A stretch of 56,856 nucleotides of DNA, from positions 1 through 56,856 of the forward strand of contig NZ_JAKNQL010000034.1 in assembly GCF_022662375.1 (NCBI RefSeq), in the 5' to 3' direction. The notes under the pieces are model-generated. The model saw only the letters and a list, made by a program, of their open reading frames with translations. It did no database searches and had not been told where the DNA came from. The translations under genes were made by a program, and so were the position numbers. Positions 16,306 through 24,772 of this stretch are shown here, piece after piece; the stretch's first letter is position 1; the number at the start of each line of letters is the position of its first letter. This stretch comes from Pseudomonas sp. CROZ-RG-20F-R04-15 (GTDB taxonomy: Bacteria > Pseudomonadota > Gammaproteobacteria > Pseudomonadales > Pseudomonadaceae).

Positions 16306-16788
16306 TTAACGATGGCGATAGTACTTGTGATGCTTGCGGTGGCCATAGGCATGGCCGCGACCACGGTGGTCGTCGCGATAGTAGCGGCGATCATCATGGC
16401 GACGGTCGTAACGACGGTCGTCGTCATCGCTCTTGTTGCCCATGTAGTTGCCGAGCGCGCCACCGGCACCACCACCTGCTGCGGAGCCGATCAGGCTGCC
16501 GGTGGTGCCGCCCATGCTGCGGCCGACTACGTTACCGCCGGCTGCGCCCAGCGCACCACCGATGGCGGCTTCGCCACGGCTGCGTTTGTCGGCACCAACC
16601 GCACTACCACCCGCGCCGCCCAGGGCTGCGCCGATGGTGGAACCTGTATTGCCGCCTAAAGACTGACCGACGACCGAGCCAAGAACCCCGCCCAATGCGC
16701 CGCCCACACCTGCTTCGGTGGTGCCGCCTGCAGACGCCAAACCACTGACCAGGCCAAGGGACAACAAGAGAATCGAGGAGAACTTCAT
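16306..16788 (-). CDS. Glycine-zipper exported protein
   Basis: This 160-aa protein has a signal peptide (MKFSSILLLSLGLVSGLASA), then about 95 residues of GG/GxxxG-rich sequence (GGALGGVLGSVVGQSLGG and similar) that form glycine-zipper membrane helices, and a strongly charged Asp/Arg/His/Tyr-rich tail (from about 119). It probably sits in or at the outer membrane, like OmpA-less glycine-zipper 2TM proteins. The function is unknown; related proteins respond to envelope or osmotic stress. Confidence 0.8.
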   Translation of the reverse strand: MKFSSILLLSLGLVSGLASAGGTTEAGVGGALGGVLGSVVGQSLGGNTGSTIGAALGGAGGSAVGADKRSRGEAAIGGALGAAGGNVVGRSMGGTTGSLIGSAAGGGAGGALGNYMGNKSDDDDRRYDRRHDDRRYYRDDHRGRGHAYGHRKHHKYYRHR

Positions 16789-17030
16789 AGATGAGCCTCA
16801 AAGGGATGACGGCGCCGATCCTGAGGCTGTGTAACAAGCGTGACAATCGAAATCCGACGAATAACACGACTTGTATACAATTTTGCAAGTTGCTGTTTTA
16901 TCAGCGGAACTTAGCTGATTTTTGCCGGTCTTTAGCTACTTCGGACAGGCCGCTTTTGTGAAAAAGCGGCCTTTTTTGTGGGCGTTTGAAAAGTGCGAGC
17001 GGGAAGAAATGCATTGAATGTCCAACCGCC
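16789..17030. other. Intergenic region with possible small RNA
   Basis: This 240-nt stretch holds the promoter side of the glycine-zipper gene and ends, on the plus strand, in a strong terminator (16948-16978) that no annotated gene reads into. There is an inverted repeat around TTGTATACAATTTTGCAA (about 16871-16888). No ORF is supported. Confidence 0.4.
16948..16978 (+). terminator. Orphan plus-strand intrinsic terminator
   Basis: GGCCGCTTTT-GTGA-AAAAGCGGCC followed by six T residues. It is upstream of the minus-strand glycine-zipper gene, so it does not terminate that gene, and the nearest plus-strand gene ends 700 nt earlier behind its own terminator. Confidence 0.85.
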
Positions 17031-17095
17031 TTCGCGAGCAGGCTCGCTCCCACATTTGAAATGCAGTCCAATGTGGGAGCGAGCCTGCTCGCGAA
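17031..17095. repeat. REPIN
   Basis: Two head-to-head REP copies with a 17-nt spacer, just downstream of the end of the minus-strand oxidoreductase gene. Confidence 0.9.
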
Positions 17096-17116
17096 GGGGC
17101 CGATTCAAGCGCCGTG

Positions 17117-19465
17117 TTAAGCAGACTTGGCCATGATCAACCCGGTCTCACTCGCCGCTTCCAGTCGAATCGCAATGAACTTCGACGTCGGCGTATGGCT
17201 GCCATCCCCAGTGCTTTCCAACGGCACCAGCGGATTCACTTCCGGGTAATACGCCGCCGCTTGCCCGGCCGGAATATCAAATGCCAGCAGCGTGAAGCCC
17301 TTAACCCGACGCTCGCGGCCATCATCCCACAGCGAAACGATGTCAGCCTTCTGCCCCGGACGGAAGCCCAGACGAATGATGTCCGCCTCGTTGGCGAACA
17401 GCACATCACGCTGACCCTTGACCCCGCGATAACGGTCATCGAGACCATAAATCGTCGTGTTGTACTGATCGTGGGAGCGCATCGATTGCAGGATCAGATC
17501 CGGCAGTTGCCCAGTGGCGCGGGTGCGTTCGTGGACCAGATCCTTGGGCAGCATGTTCGCGCGGAAGTTGGCGCGGCCCGACGGCGTGTTCCACTTGCGC
17601 GCGCCAGCGCTGTTGCCGAGGTAGAAACCGCCTGGGTTTTTGATCTTCTCGTTGAACTCTTTGAAGTTGGGAATGGTGTCGGCGATCAGGTCGCGGATGC
17701 GCCCGTAATCGGCCACCAGCCAGTTCCAGTCCACCGGTTTGCTGCCCAGCGTGGCGGCAGCGATACCGGCGATAATCGACGGCTCGGAGCGCATCTGGTT
17801 CGACAGCGGCTGCAACTGACCGTTGGAAGCGTGAACCATGCTGAACGAGTCTTCCACGGTGACCGCTTGCGGGCCTTCGGTCTGGATGTCGATGTCGGTA
17901 CGACCGAGGCACGGCAGGATCAGCGCGTCCTTGCCGTGAGCCAGATGGCTGCGGTTGAGCTTGGTGCTGATCTGCACGGTGAGGTCGCAATTGCTCAGCG
18001 CTGCGAACGTGCGCGGACTGTCCGGCGTGGCTTGGGCGAAGTTACCGCCCAGACCGATGAAGACTTTGGCGCGACCTTCGGCCATCGCGTGGATCGCCTC
18101 GACCACGTTGTGGCCGTTGTGGCGCGGCACCTTGAACTGGAAGCGACGCTCCAGCGAATCGAGGAACGCCGCCGGCGGACGCTCGTTGATGCCCATCGTG
18201 CGGTCGCCCTGCACGTTACTGTGGCCGCGCACCGGGCACAGACCCGCACCCGGTTTGCCGATGTTGCCGCGCAACAGCATCAGGTTGGCGATTTCCTGGA
18301 TGGTCGGCACCGAATGGCGGTGCTGGGTGATGCCCATCGCCCAGCACATGATCACGTTCTTGCCTTTGGCGTACATGCGCGCGGCTTGTTCGATCTCGAC
18401 AAGAGTCAGGCCTGATTGCTCGACGATCTGTTCCCACGGTGTGTCATCGACCACGCCCAGGTACTCGAGCACGTTGGCGCTGTGGGCATTGAGGAAGTCG
18501 TGATCGAACACGGCAGGTTCGCCCTCCTTCTGCGCGTCACGCTCCCACTGCAGGAGGAACTTGGCCATGCCGCGCAGCAGCGCCATGTCGCCACCGAGCG
18601 CCGGACGGAAATAGGCGGTGTTGGTCGGCTTGTCACCGTTGGTGAGCATTTCGATCGGGTGTTGCGGGTGCTGGAAACGTTCCAGGCCGCGTTCCTTCAA
18701 CGGGTTGATGCACACCACTTGTGCACCGCGCTTCACTGCTTCACGCAGCGGTTCGAGCATCCGTGGGTGGTTGGTGCCGGGGTTCTGGCCCCAGACGAAA
18801 ATCGCGTCGGCGTGTTCGAAATCGTCGAAGGTCACCGTGCCTTTACCGACGCCAACGCTTTGCGCCAACGCCACACCGCTGGCCTCGTGGCACATGTTCG
18901 AGCAGTCAGGGAAGTTGTTGGTGCCGTAGGCGCGCACGAACAGCTGATACAGATACGCCGCCTCGTTGCTGGCGCGACCCGAGGTGTAGAACTCGGCCAG
19001 ATCCGGGCTCGGCAGGCTTTGCAGGTGTTTGGCGATCAGCGTGTAGGCGTCGTCCCAACTGATCGGTTTGTAGCGATCGGTTTCGGCGTCGTAGACCATC
19101 GGCTCGGTCAGACGACCCTGATACTCGAGCCAGTAGTCGCTCTGCTCCAGCAGCGAAGTGACGCTGTGCTTGGCGAAGAACTTGGCGTCCACGCGGCGCT
19201 TGGTCGCTTCCCAGTTCACTGCTTTGGCGCCGTTCTCGCAGAACTTGACCATGCCGCTTTCCGGCGAATCACCCCAAGCGCACCCCGGGCAGTCGAAGCC
19301 GCCGTTCTGGTTGGTCTTGAGCATCATGCGCAGGTTTTTCAGGGCGTTGTCGCTGGTCAACCAGGCCTGAGCCACACTGATCAGGGCACCCCAGCCGCCG
19401 GCGGCGCCTTTGTAAGGCTTGTAGCGCGGGACAGGTTTCTGGTCGGCTTGATGATGTTGGCTCAC
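17117..19465 (-). CDS. FdhF/YdeP-family molybdopterin oxidoreductase
   Basis: This 782-aa molybdopterin-guanine-dinucleotide enzyme belongs to the soluble formate dehydrogenase-like YdeP group. It has the N-terminal DCPGCAWGD segment (about residues 58-66), the molybdopterin domain with FYTSGRASNEAAYLYQLF and GQNPGTNHPRMLEPL, and a C-terminal dinucleotide-binding domain with SMRSHDQYNTTIYG. No signal peptide is present, so it acts in the cytoplasm. Its start overlaps the fdhD stop by 4 nt. Whether formate is the true substrate is not shown; YdeP in E. coli is linked to acid resistance. Confidence 0.88.
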   Translation of the reverse strand: MSQHHQADQKPVPRYKPYKGAAGGWGALISVAQAWLTSDNALKNLRMMLKTNQNGGFDCPGCAWGDSPESGMVKFCENGAKAVNWEATKRRVDAKFFAKHSVTSLLEQSDYWLEYQGRLTEPMVYDAETDRYKPISWDDAYTLIAKHLQSLPSPDLAEFYTSGRASNEAAYLYQLFVRAYGTNNFPDCSNMCHEASGVALAQSVGVGKGTVTFDDFEHADAIFVWGQNPGTNHPRMLEPLREAVKRGAQVVCINPLKERGLERFQHPQHPIEMLTNGDKPTNTAYFRPALGGDMALLRGMAKFLLQWERDAQKEGEPAVFDHDFLNAHSANVLEYLGVVDDTPWEQIVEQSGLTLVEIEQAARMYAKGKNVIMCWAMGITQHRHSVPTIQEIANLMLLRGNIGKPGAGLCPVRGHSNVQGDRTMGINERPPAAFLDSLERRFQFKVPRHNGHNVVEAIHAMAEGRAKVFIGLGGNFAQATPDSPRTFAALSNCDLTVQISTKLNRSHLAHGKDALILPCLGRTDIDIQTEGPQAVTVEDSFSMVHASNGQLQPLSNQMRSEPSIIAGIAAATLGSKPVDWNWLVADYGRIRDLIADTIPNFKEFNEKIKNPGGFYLGNSAGARKWNTPSGRANFRANMLPKDLVHERTRATGQLPDLILQSMRSHDQYNTTIYGLDDRYRGVKGQRDVLFANEADIIRLGFRPGQKADIVSLWDDGRERRVKGFTLLAFDIPAGQAAAYYPEVNPLVPLESTGDGSHTPTSKFIAIRLEAASETGLIMAKSA

Positions 19466-20301
19466 GCTTGATTCTCCATCGCGGGGCTATACACCCGCGG
19501 CGCACTTTTCTGCGGCAGGTGGATGAGATTGAGGTTGTGTCGACGGGCCCACTGCACGGCGAGGCCGGTGGGTGCGGACAGACTGACCAGGGTCTGGATG
19601 CCGGCACGCAAGACTTTCTGGATCAATTCGAGGCTGCAACGGCTGGTGACAATCGCCAGTCCGCCTGCTGTGGATATCTTCTGGCGGATCAGCCCGCCGA
19701 TCAGCTTGTCGAGGGCGTTGTGCCGGCCGATGTCTTCGCGCCCGAGCAGTAATTCGCCGCTGCCATTCATGAACACTGCCGCGTGCACCGCGCCGCAGTG
19801 TTGACCTAAAGGCTGAAACGCGCCGATGCGCTGGCGCAAACCGTCCAGCCATTCGATTGGTGGCAGCGCTGCGCCGGGCAGCACCTTGAGATCGGGCAAC
19901 GCTTGCTCCACCGCTTCCACGCCGCACAAGCCGCACCCGCTGGTGCCTGCCATTTGCCGGCGCTGTTGCTTGAGGTTCCAGAAAGCGCGATTGGCGATGG
20001 TCACTTGCGCATATTGTGCTGAGCCGGCCCCTGTCAGTTGCAGGTCGTAGATATCGGTAGCGTCTTCGATGATGCCGCTGCCGAGGCTGAAACCGACGAT
20101 GAAGTCTTCAAGATCGGTCGGCGTCACCAGCATCACCGCCTGACTGATGCCGTTGTAGGCGATCGCCAACGCGACTTCCTCGGCCAGCGCGGTGCTGGCC
20201 GATTCCTCGCGGGGCAAATCGCTGTAACTGTAGGTCTGACTGGCGGCAGGCGCGGGCGTTTCAAGTGCAGGCGCCGCGCAGGCTGGGCGCTTGGCGTTCA
20301 T
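19462..20301 (-). CDS. fdhD: FdhD, sulfur-carrier protein for formate dehydrogenase
   Basis: This 279-aa protein transfers sulfur from IscS to the molybdenum cofactor of formate dehydrogenases. The conserved cysteine motif GTSGCGLCG lies near residue 120, and the family segment DIGRHNALDKLIG is present. The first 30 residues are Ala/Pro-rich and variable. It is cotranscribed with the FdhF-like gene (4-nt overlap), its likely client. A perfect 14-bp palindrome lies about 70 nt upstream. Confidence 0.93.
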   Translation of the reverse strand: MNAKRPACAAPALETPAPAASQTYSYSDLPREESASTALAEEVALAIAYNGISQAVMLVTPTDLEDFIVGFSLGSGIIEDATDIYDLQLTGAGSAQYAQVTIANRAFWNLKQQRRQMAGTSGCGLCGVEAVEQALPDLKVLPGAALPPIEWLDGLRQRIGAFQPLGQHCGAVHAAVFMNGSGELLLGREDIGRHNALDKLIGGLIRQKISTAGGLAIVTSRCSLELIQKVLRAGIQTLVSLSAPTGLAVQWARRHNLNLIHLPQKSAPRVYSPAMENQA

Positions 20302-20371
20302 GGCATCACCGACGGTTTGATCAACGTTAAGACTAGGCGCGGCAACTTGTCGCGTCTAATCGCTAGTGTCG

Positions 20372-20385
20372 ATCTATCGATAGAT
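20372..20385. promoter_or_regulatory. Perfect palindrome upstream of fdhD
   Basis: ATCTATCGATAGAT is an exact 14-bp palindrome between the LysR gene end and the fdhD start. Its position and symmetry, with a T..A-type core, fit a LysR-family binding site, so the adjacent LysR protein may control fdhD and the oxidoreductase gene. Confidence 0.5.
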
Positions 20386-20393
20386 GCCGTCGA

Positions 20394-21281
20394 TCAAGGG
20401 GCCGTTGGCGATTTCTGATACAGCGCGAAACAGGCCTCGGCCAGCGCTGAACGTGGGGCGCCACGGCGCATGATCAGGCCCAGCGGCGCGAGGGTCTGAG
20501 CGTTTTCGATGGGTTGCAGGCGCAGGTGGTCGGTGAGTTTTTCCAGGCCGCCGTCGAGCGGCATGATCGCGCAGCAGAAACCGCCGTGTACTGCTTGTAA
20601 CAATTGATGCACAGCGTCGGTTTGCAGCAAGGGTTGCGGGGTCAGGCTGCGGCTGTGGAAGTTGTGGTCGATGGACTGGCGAAAATGCATGCCGCTGGTG
20701 AGCATGCCCAGCGGCAGTTCGATCAGCGATTCCCAGCTCAACGGTGCTTCACCGAAGGTAAAGGTTCGCTGGTCGTATAAAAGGCCCATGCGGGTTTCGT
20801 TGAAGGCCAGTGATTCGAAACGTTCGTTATCCAGACGATCCAGATAGGACACGCCGAGGTCGATACGGTTGTTCGCCAGGTGTTCGAGGATCTGTTCAGA
20901 ACTCAGCGCCGACATTTCGAAACGCAGGTTCGGGTGGGCGCTGTGCAGACGTTGCATCAACGGCAGCGGATCGAAACTCGACAGCGGCACCACGCCCAGT
21001 CGCAGCGTGCCGATCAGGTTGCCACGACAGGCTGCCGCTTCTGCATGCAACCCGTCGTAAGCCGCCATCACCGAACGTGCCCACGCCAGCACGCGCTCGC
21101 CCGGCGCGGTGAAACCTTCGAAACGCTGGCCACGGTTGACCAGCGGCAGGTCGAGTTCTTCTTCGAGGCTGCGCAGGCGCATCGACAGGGTTGGCTGGGT
21201 GATGTGGCAACGCGCGGCGGCCTGGCCGAAGTGGCGGGTTTCGTCGAGGGCGATGAGGAATTTCAGCTGCTTGATGTCCAT
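20394..21281 (-). CDS. LysR-family transcriptional regulator
   Basis: This 295-aa regulator has the N-terminal winged helix (MDIKQLKFLIALDETRHFGQAAARCHITQPTLSMRLRSLEEEL) and a periplasmic-binding-protein-like effector domain from about residue 90. It lies 92 nt upstream of fdhD on the same strand, so it probably controls the fdhD-oxidoreductase operon through the palindrome between them. The effector is unknown. Confidence 0.88.
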   Translation of the reverse strand: MDIKQLKFLIALDETRHFGQAAARCHITQPTLSMRLRSLEEELDLPLVNRGQRFEGFTAPGERVLAWARSVMAAYDGLHAEAAACRGNLIGTLRLGVVPLSSFDPLPLMQRLHSAHPNLRFEMSALSSEQILEHLANNRIDLGVSYLDRLDNERFESLAFNETRMGLLYDQRTFTFGEAPLSWESLIELPLGMLTSGMHFRQSIDHNFHSRSLTPQPLLQTDAVHQLLQAVHGGFCCAIMPLDGGLEKLTDHLRLQPIENAQTLAPLGLIMRRGAPRSALAEACFALYQKSPTAP

Positions 21282-21419
21282 CTTCGCTCCGGGCGCTGGC
21301 AGGGTTGGGGGATTCTACCGCTTGCGCGGTGGCAGGGTCATTGGTCGGCTTGGAACCGGGTTTGTCTGCGGTGGTCTAGGCTTGGACGACTGAACCTTTA
21401 TTCCATGGAGAGAACCACG

Positions 21420-21860
21420 ATGAGTCTTTTAAGTTTTGTAAAAGAAGCCGGTGAAAAGCTGCTCGATCTGCTGACCCCGGGCAACGCCAATGCCAGTGAG
21501 CAGTTGAAGGAGCACATCAGCAAGGTTGGCCTGGGCAATCCGAATGTGCAGGCGACGGTGGATGGCGACAAAGTGACTGTCACCGGTGAAGTGGCGAGTC
21601 AGGAAGAGAAAGAGAAGATTCTGCTGGCGGTGGGCAATATTGCCGGGGTTGGCAGCGTGGATGATCAGATCACCGTGAGCGGGCCAGTTGTCACTGCCGC
21701 ACAATTTGTCGTGGTCAAGTCGGGTGACACTCTCAGCGCGATTTCTCTGCGCGTGTACGGGGATGCCAACAAGTATCAGAAAATTTTCGATGCCAACAAA
21801 CCGATGCTCAAGGATGTGAACAAAATCTATCCGGGGCAGACGCTGCGTATTCCTGAGTAA
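21420..21860 (+). CDS. kbp: Potassium-binding BON-LysM protein Kbp (YgaU)
   Basis: This 146-aa cytoplasmic protein has a BON domain (about 25-92: VGLGNPNVQATVDGDKVTVTG) and a C-terminal LysM domain (about 95-145: VVKSGDTLSAISLRVYGDANKYQKIFDANKP). E. coli Kbp (149 aa) binds potassium and responds to osmotic stress. The start MSLLSFVKEAGEKLL at 21420 is preceded by GGAGAG; a longer open frame upstream is the antisense of the LysR gene. Confidence 0.9.
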   Translation: MSLLSFVKEAGEKLLDLLTPGNANASEQLKEHISKVGLGNPNVQATVDGDKVTVTGEVASQEEKEKILLAVGNIAGVGSVDDQITVSGPVVTAAQFVVVKSGDTLSAISLRVYGDANKYQKIFDANKPMLKDVNKIYPGQTLRIPE

Positions 21861-21879
21861 CCCGTCGGAACGCCACCCG

Positions 21880-21939
21880 AAGCAGGCTCGCCCCCACATT
21901 GGATCGCATTCAAAATGTGGGAGCGAGCCTGCTCGCGAA
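21880..21939. repeat. REPIN with a degenerate left half
   Basis: The right half is a full REP (21916-21939). The left half reads GAAGCAGGCTCGCCCCCACA, missing the TTCGCG start and carrying one change. It lies between convergent kbp and yrfG. Confidence 0.85.
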
Positions 21940-21954
21940 TGGGGCAACTCAGTA

Positions 21955-22617
21955 TCAAAGCCCTGCGATCAAACGGCGATAATCCTCAACCGCCGCAAAC
22001 TCAGCCGTGTCCTTCGGTCCCTTGCGGCTGTCCGGCTCTTTCACCGCCAGCAAATGCGCCACACCAAATTCCCGCGCACTGCGCAGAATCGGCAAGGTAT
22101 CGTCGATAAACAGACTGCGCGCCGGATCAAAGCCGATGTCCGCCTGCAAGGCATCCCAGAACTGCGGATTCTCCTTGGGAAAACCGTAATCATGCGAGCT
22201 GATCAGCCGTTCGAAATACGGCGCCAGTTCGATTCGCTCAAGCTTCAGCGACAGTGAGTCGCGATGGGCATTGGTGATCATGATCACCCGTTTGCCGGCG
22301 CGTTTGATCGCCGCCAGAAACGTATCGGCGTCCGGGCGCAGGGCAATCAGGTGCGCGGTTTCCTGTTTCAACTCACGCACCGACAACTTCAGCTCGGCAC
22401 TCCAGAAATCCAGGCAGTACCACTGCAACTGGCCGGCATGGCGTTCGAACAACGGCTGCAATTCCATTTCGGCCATGGCGCGGCTGACCCCGTGCAGTTC
22501 GGCGTAACGCTGGGGCAGGTGTTCCAGCCAGAAGTGATTGTCGAAGTGCAGATCCAGCAGCGTGCCGTCCATGTCGAGCAGAACGGTATCGATGTCGGAC
22601 CATGGTAATGAAGGCAT
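21955..22617 (-). CDS. yrfG: GMP/IMP nucleotidase YrfG, HAD family
   Basis: This 220-aa haloacid-dehalogenase phosphatase dephosphorylates purine nucleotides. It has the HAD motif I VLLDMDGTLLDLHFD (nucleophile Asp about residue 15), motif II MITNAHRD, the motif III lysine in SSHDYGFPKENPQFW, and motif IV FIDDTLPIL. It diverges from nudE, as is common in Pseudomonas and enterics, and the neighbourhood serves nucleotide housecleaning. Confidence 0.92.
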   Translation of the reverse strand: MPSLPWSDIDTVLLDMDGTLLDLHFDNHFWLEHLPQRYAELHGVSRAMAEMELQPLFERHAGQLQWYCLDFWSAELKLSVRELKQETAHLIALRPDADTFLAAIKRAGKRVIMITNAHRDSLSLKLERIELAPYFERLISSHDYGFPKENPQFWDALQADIGFDPARSLFIDDTLPILRSAREFGVAHLLAVKEPDSRKGPKDTAEFAAVEDYRRLIAGL

Positions 22618-22705
22618 GGCAACGTCTCGAACGGTAGAAAGATATCCGACATAAACAATCGGGAAAGCCGCGTTATAGTAGCGCGTTCACGCCAAGGAGC
22701 TTTGC

Positions 22706-23272
22706 ATGCGCCAGAAACCCACCGTACTTGCCCGCGAGATCGTCGCCACCAGTCGCCTGTTTTGCGTTGAAGAACTCAAACTGCGTTTTTCCAACGGCGT
22801 GGAACGCACGTATGAGCGTCTGGTCGGCAAAGGTGCGGGTTACGGCGCGGTAATGATCGTGGCGATGCTGGACGCCGAACACGCGGTGTTGATCGAAGAG
22901 TATTGCGGCGGCACTGATGAATACGAACTGTCTCTGCCCAAAGGCCTGATCGAGCCCGGTGAAGATGTGTTGGCGGCGGCCGAGCGCGAGCTCAAGGAAG
23001 AGGCCGGTTTTGGCGCACGGCAACTGGAGCATCTGACCGAACTGTCGCTGTCGCCCGGTTACATGAGCCAGAAGATTCAGGTGGTCCTGGCCACTGATTT
23101 GTATGAGGAGCGTCTGGAAGGCGATGAGCCGGAGCCGATGCGCGTCGATAAAGTGAACCTGCGCGAACTGTCGTCGCTGGCGCTCAATCCTCAATTCTCC
23201 GAAGGTCGCGCGCTGGCAGCCCTGTATTTGACCCGCGATCTGTTGACCGAGCGTGGGTTCTTTCCAGCATGA
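22706..23272 (+). CDS. nudE: ADP compounds hydrolase NudE
   Basis: This 188-aa Nudix hydrolase cleaves ADP-ribose, Ap3A and NADH-type substrates. The Nudix box GLIEPGEDVLAAAERELKEE begins at about residue 77. The start at 22706 follows GGAG. Its stop overlaps the cysQ start by 4 nt, forming a nudE-cysQ operon. Confidence 0.94.
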   Translation: MRQKPTVLAREIVATSRLFCVEELKLRFSNGVERTYERLVGKGAGYGAVMIVAMLDAEHAVLIEEYCGGTDEYELSLPKGLIEPGEDVLAAAERELKEEAGFGARQLEHLTELSLSPGYMSQKIQVVLATDLYEERLEGDEPEPMRVDKVNLRELSSLALNPQFSEGRALAALYLTRDLLTERGFFPA

Positions 23273-24111
23273 GTGAGATGTCGATGAAGTTTCCCCACCC
23301 GTTGATGACCCCGGTCGTTGAGCTGGCATTGCAGGCTGGCGAGGCGATCTTGCCGTTCTGGCGCGTTGGCGTTGAAGTCACGGCCAAGTCCGATGACTCG
23401 CCAGTGACGGCGGCGGACCTGGCCGCGCATCACCTGATCCTGGCCGGGCTGACGGCGCTGGATCCGAGCATTCCCGTGTTATCGGAAGAAGACGCCAACA
23501 TCCCTCAGGACGTGCGCGCGGGCTGGCAGCGCTGGTGGTTGGTGGATCCGCTGGATGGCACCAAGGAGTTCATCAGCGGCAGTGAAGAATTCACCGTCAA
23601 TATTGCGCTGATCGAAAACGGTCGGGTGGTGTTTGGCGTGGTGTCGATGCCAACCAATGGTCGCTTCTATGTCGGCGGCGCCGGGCTTGGGGCTTGGCGT
23701 TGCGACAAGGGCGGCACGCCGGTTGCGATCCAGGTGCGTGATGTGCCGGGGCCGGGAGAGGCGTTTACCGTGGTGGCCAGTCGTCGACACTCCAGCCCGG
23801 AACAGGAGCGTTTGTTGGCTGGGCTGAGTGCAAGCCTTGGCGAGTTGCAACTGGCGAACATTGGCAGCTCGCTGAAGTTTTGTCTGTTGGCCGAAGGCGC
23901 GGCGGATTGCTATCCGCGACTGGCGCCGACTTCGCAATGGGACACGGCGGCGGCGCAAGGTGTGCTCGAAGGGGCGGGTGGTGAGGTGTTGGATCTGTGC
24001 GGGAACGCGTTCTGTTATCCGGCGCGGGAATCGCTGCTCAATGAGTTCTTTTTGGCGCTGCCGGCGAAGGCGGCGTGGCGTTCCAGATTGTTGGAGTTGG
24101 CTCGGGGTTAA
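23269..24111 (+). CDS. cysQ: 3'(2'),5'-bisphosphate nucleotidase CysQ
   Basis: This 280-aa Mg-dependent phosphatase converts PAP, the by-product of sulfate reduction, to AMP. The inositol-monophosphatase fold motifs are present: SEEDANIP, the metal site DPLDGTKEFISG, and WDTAAAQGVLEGAGG. The ATG at 23269 overlaps the nudE stop; an ATG five codons on (23284) is a possible alternative. A 180-bp dispersed repeat follows. Confidence 0.93.
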   Translation: MSEMSMKFPHPLMTPVVELALQAGEAILPFWRVGVEVTAKSDDSPVTAADLAAHHLILAGLTALDPSIPVLSEEDANIPQDVRAGWQRWWLVDPLDGTKEFISGSEEFTVNIALIENGRVVFGVVSMPTNGRFYVGGAGLGAWRCDKGGTPVAIQVRDVPGPGEAFTVVASRRHSSPEQERLLAGLSASLGELQLANIGSSLKFCLLAEGAADCYPRLAPTSQWDTAAAQGVLEGAGGEVLDLCGNAFCYPARESLLNEFFLALPAKAAWRSRLLELARG

Positions 24112-24128
24112 GTGGGCTGATCCGTAAT

Positions 24129-24308
24129 CCCCCTCACCCCAGCCCTCTCCCCCAGGAGAGGGAGCCGACCGCAGGATATTTCAGAGCAACGCCGACCTGG
24201 TCGAACTTTGCTGAATCCATAATCGCTGCGATCGTTCAGGTCGATGTATAACGCAAGACACCTCGGTCAGTCCCCTCTCCCTCGGGGAGAGGGCTAGGGT
24301 GAGGGGCT
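24129..24308. repeat. 180-bp inverted-repeat-ended dispersed element, copy 2
   Basis: The ends match those of the element at 1415-1596; the interior is that element's reverse complement (ACCAGGTCGGCG versus CAGGTCGGCG and TTCAGGTCGATGTAT versus ATACATCGACCTGAA on reversed reading). So the two copies lie in opposite orientations, both between convergent genes, here cysQ and a thioesterase gene. No ORF is seen. Confidence 0.8.
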
Positions 24309-24316
24309 TTTGATCT

Positions 24317-24772
24317 TCAGCGGTGCAAAACATACTGCCCGGTAAATGTCACGGCATCCTCAACACTACCCGCATTGACGATCCGCGTATCGAGCGTCAA
24401 CCGCGCCCGCCCATAACGCTGATACATCGCCAGAAACCTCTTCCACACCGCCACATCAGGCGCCGGACAAATCGCCGTGGCATCTCCCGTCACCGGCAGC
24501 GGATAACTGATCTGCCCTTCCTGAATCACAATGTGCCCGTCGGCGATGCCTTCTTCTTTAAGACGCAAATGCAACCAGCCCCACCCGGCTAGCACCGCGC
24601 CGCAGTAGAGGCTGCCACCGAACATGGTGCTCTTGTGATTGACGTTCGGCTCGAGTGGCAAATGCAGACTCAACTGCTGTTCATGCCAGTCGAGCACTTT
24701 GAGGCCCATGTCCCGTGTCAGCGGGATGTCGTGATGCAGGACCGACTCCAGATAGCGAGTGTCTGTGCTCAT
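24317..24772 (-). CDS. YiiD C-terminal-like hotdog thioesterase
   Basis: This 151-aa protein matches the thioesterase domain found at the C-terminus of YiiD: PLEPNVNHKSTMFGGSLYCGAVLAGWGWL is the hotdog helix motif. It probably hydrolyses an acyl thioester, substrate unknown. Its start overlaps the dctD stop by 4 nt, so it is the third gene of a dctB-dctD operon, a position with no obvious functional link. Confidence 0.82.
   Translation of the reverse strand: MSTDTRYLESVLHHDIPLTRDMGLKVLDWHEQQLSLHLPLEPNVNHKSTMFGGSLYCGAVLAGWGWLHLRLKEEGIADGHIVIQEGQISYPLPVTGDATAICPAPDVAVWKRFLAMYQRYGRARLTLDTRIVNAGSVEDAVTFTGQYVLHR

Noticed and set aside
17114..18415. 433-codon plus-strand open frame opposite the FdhF-like gene
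   Set aside because: Its residues are the typical Arg/Val/His-rich shadow of a high-GC gene; the minus-strand gene is clearly real.
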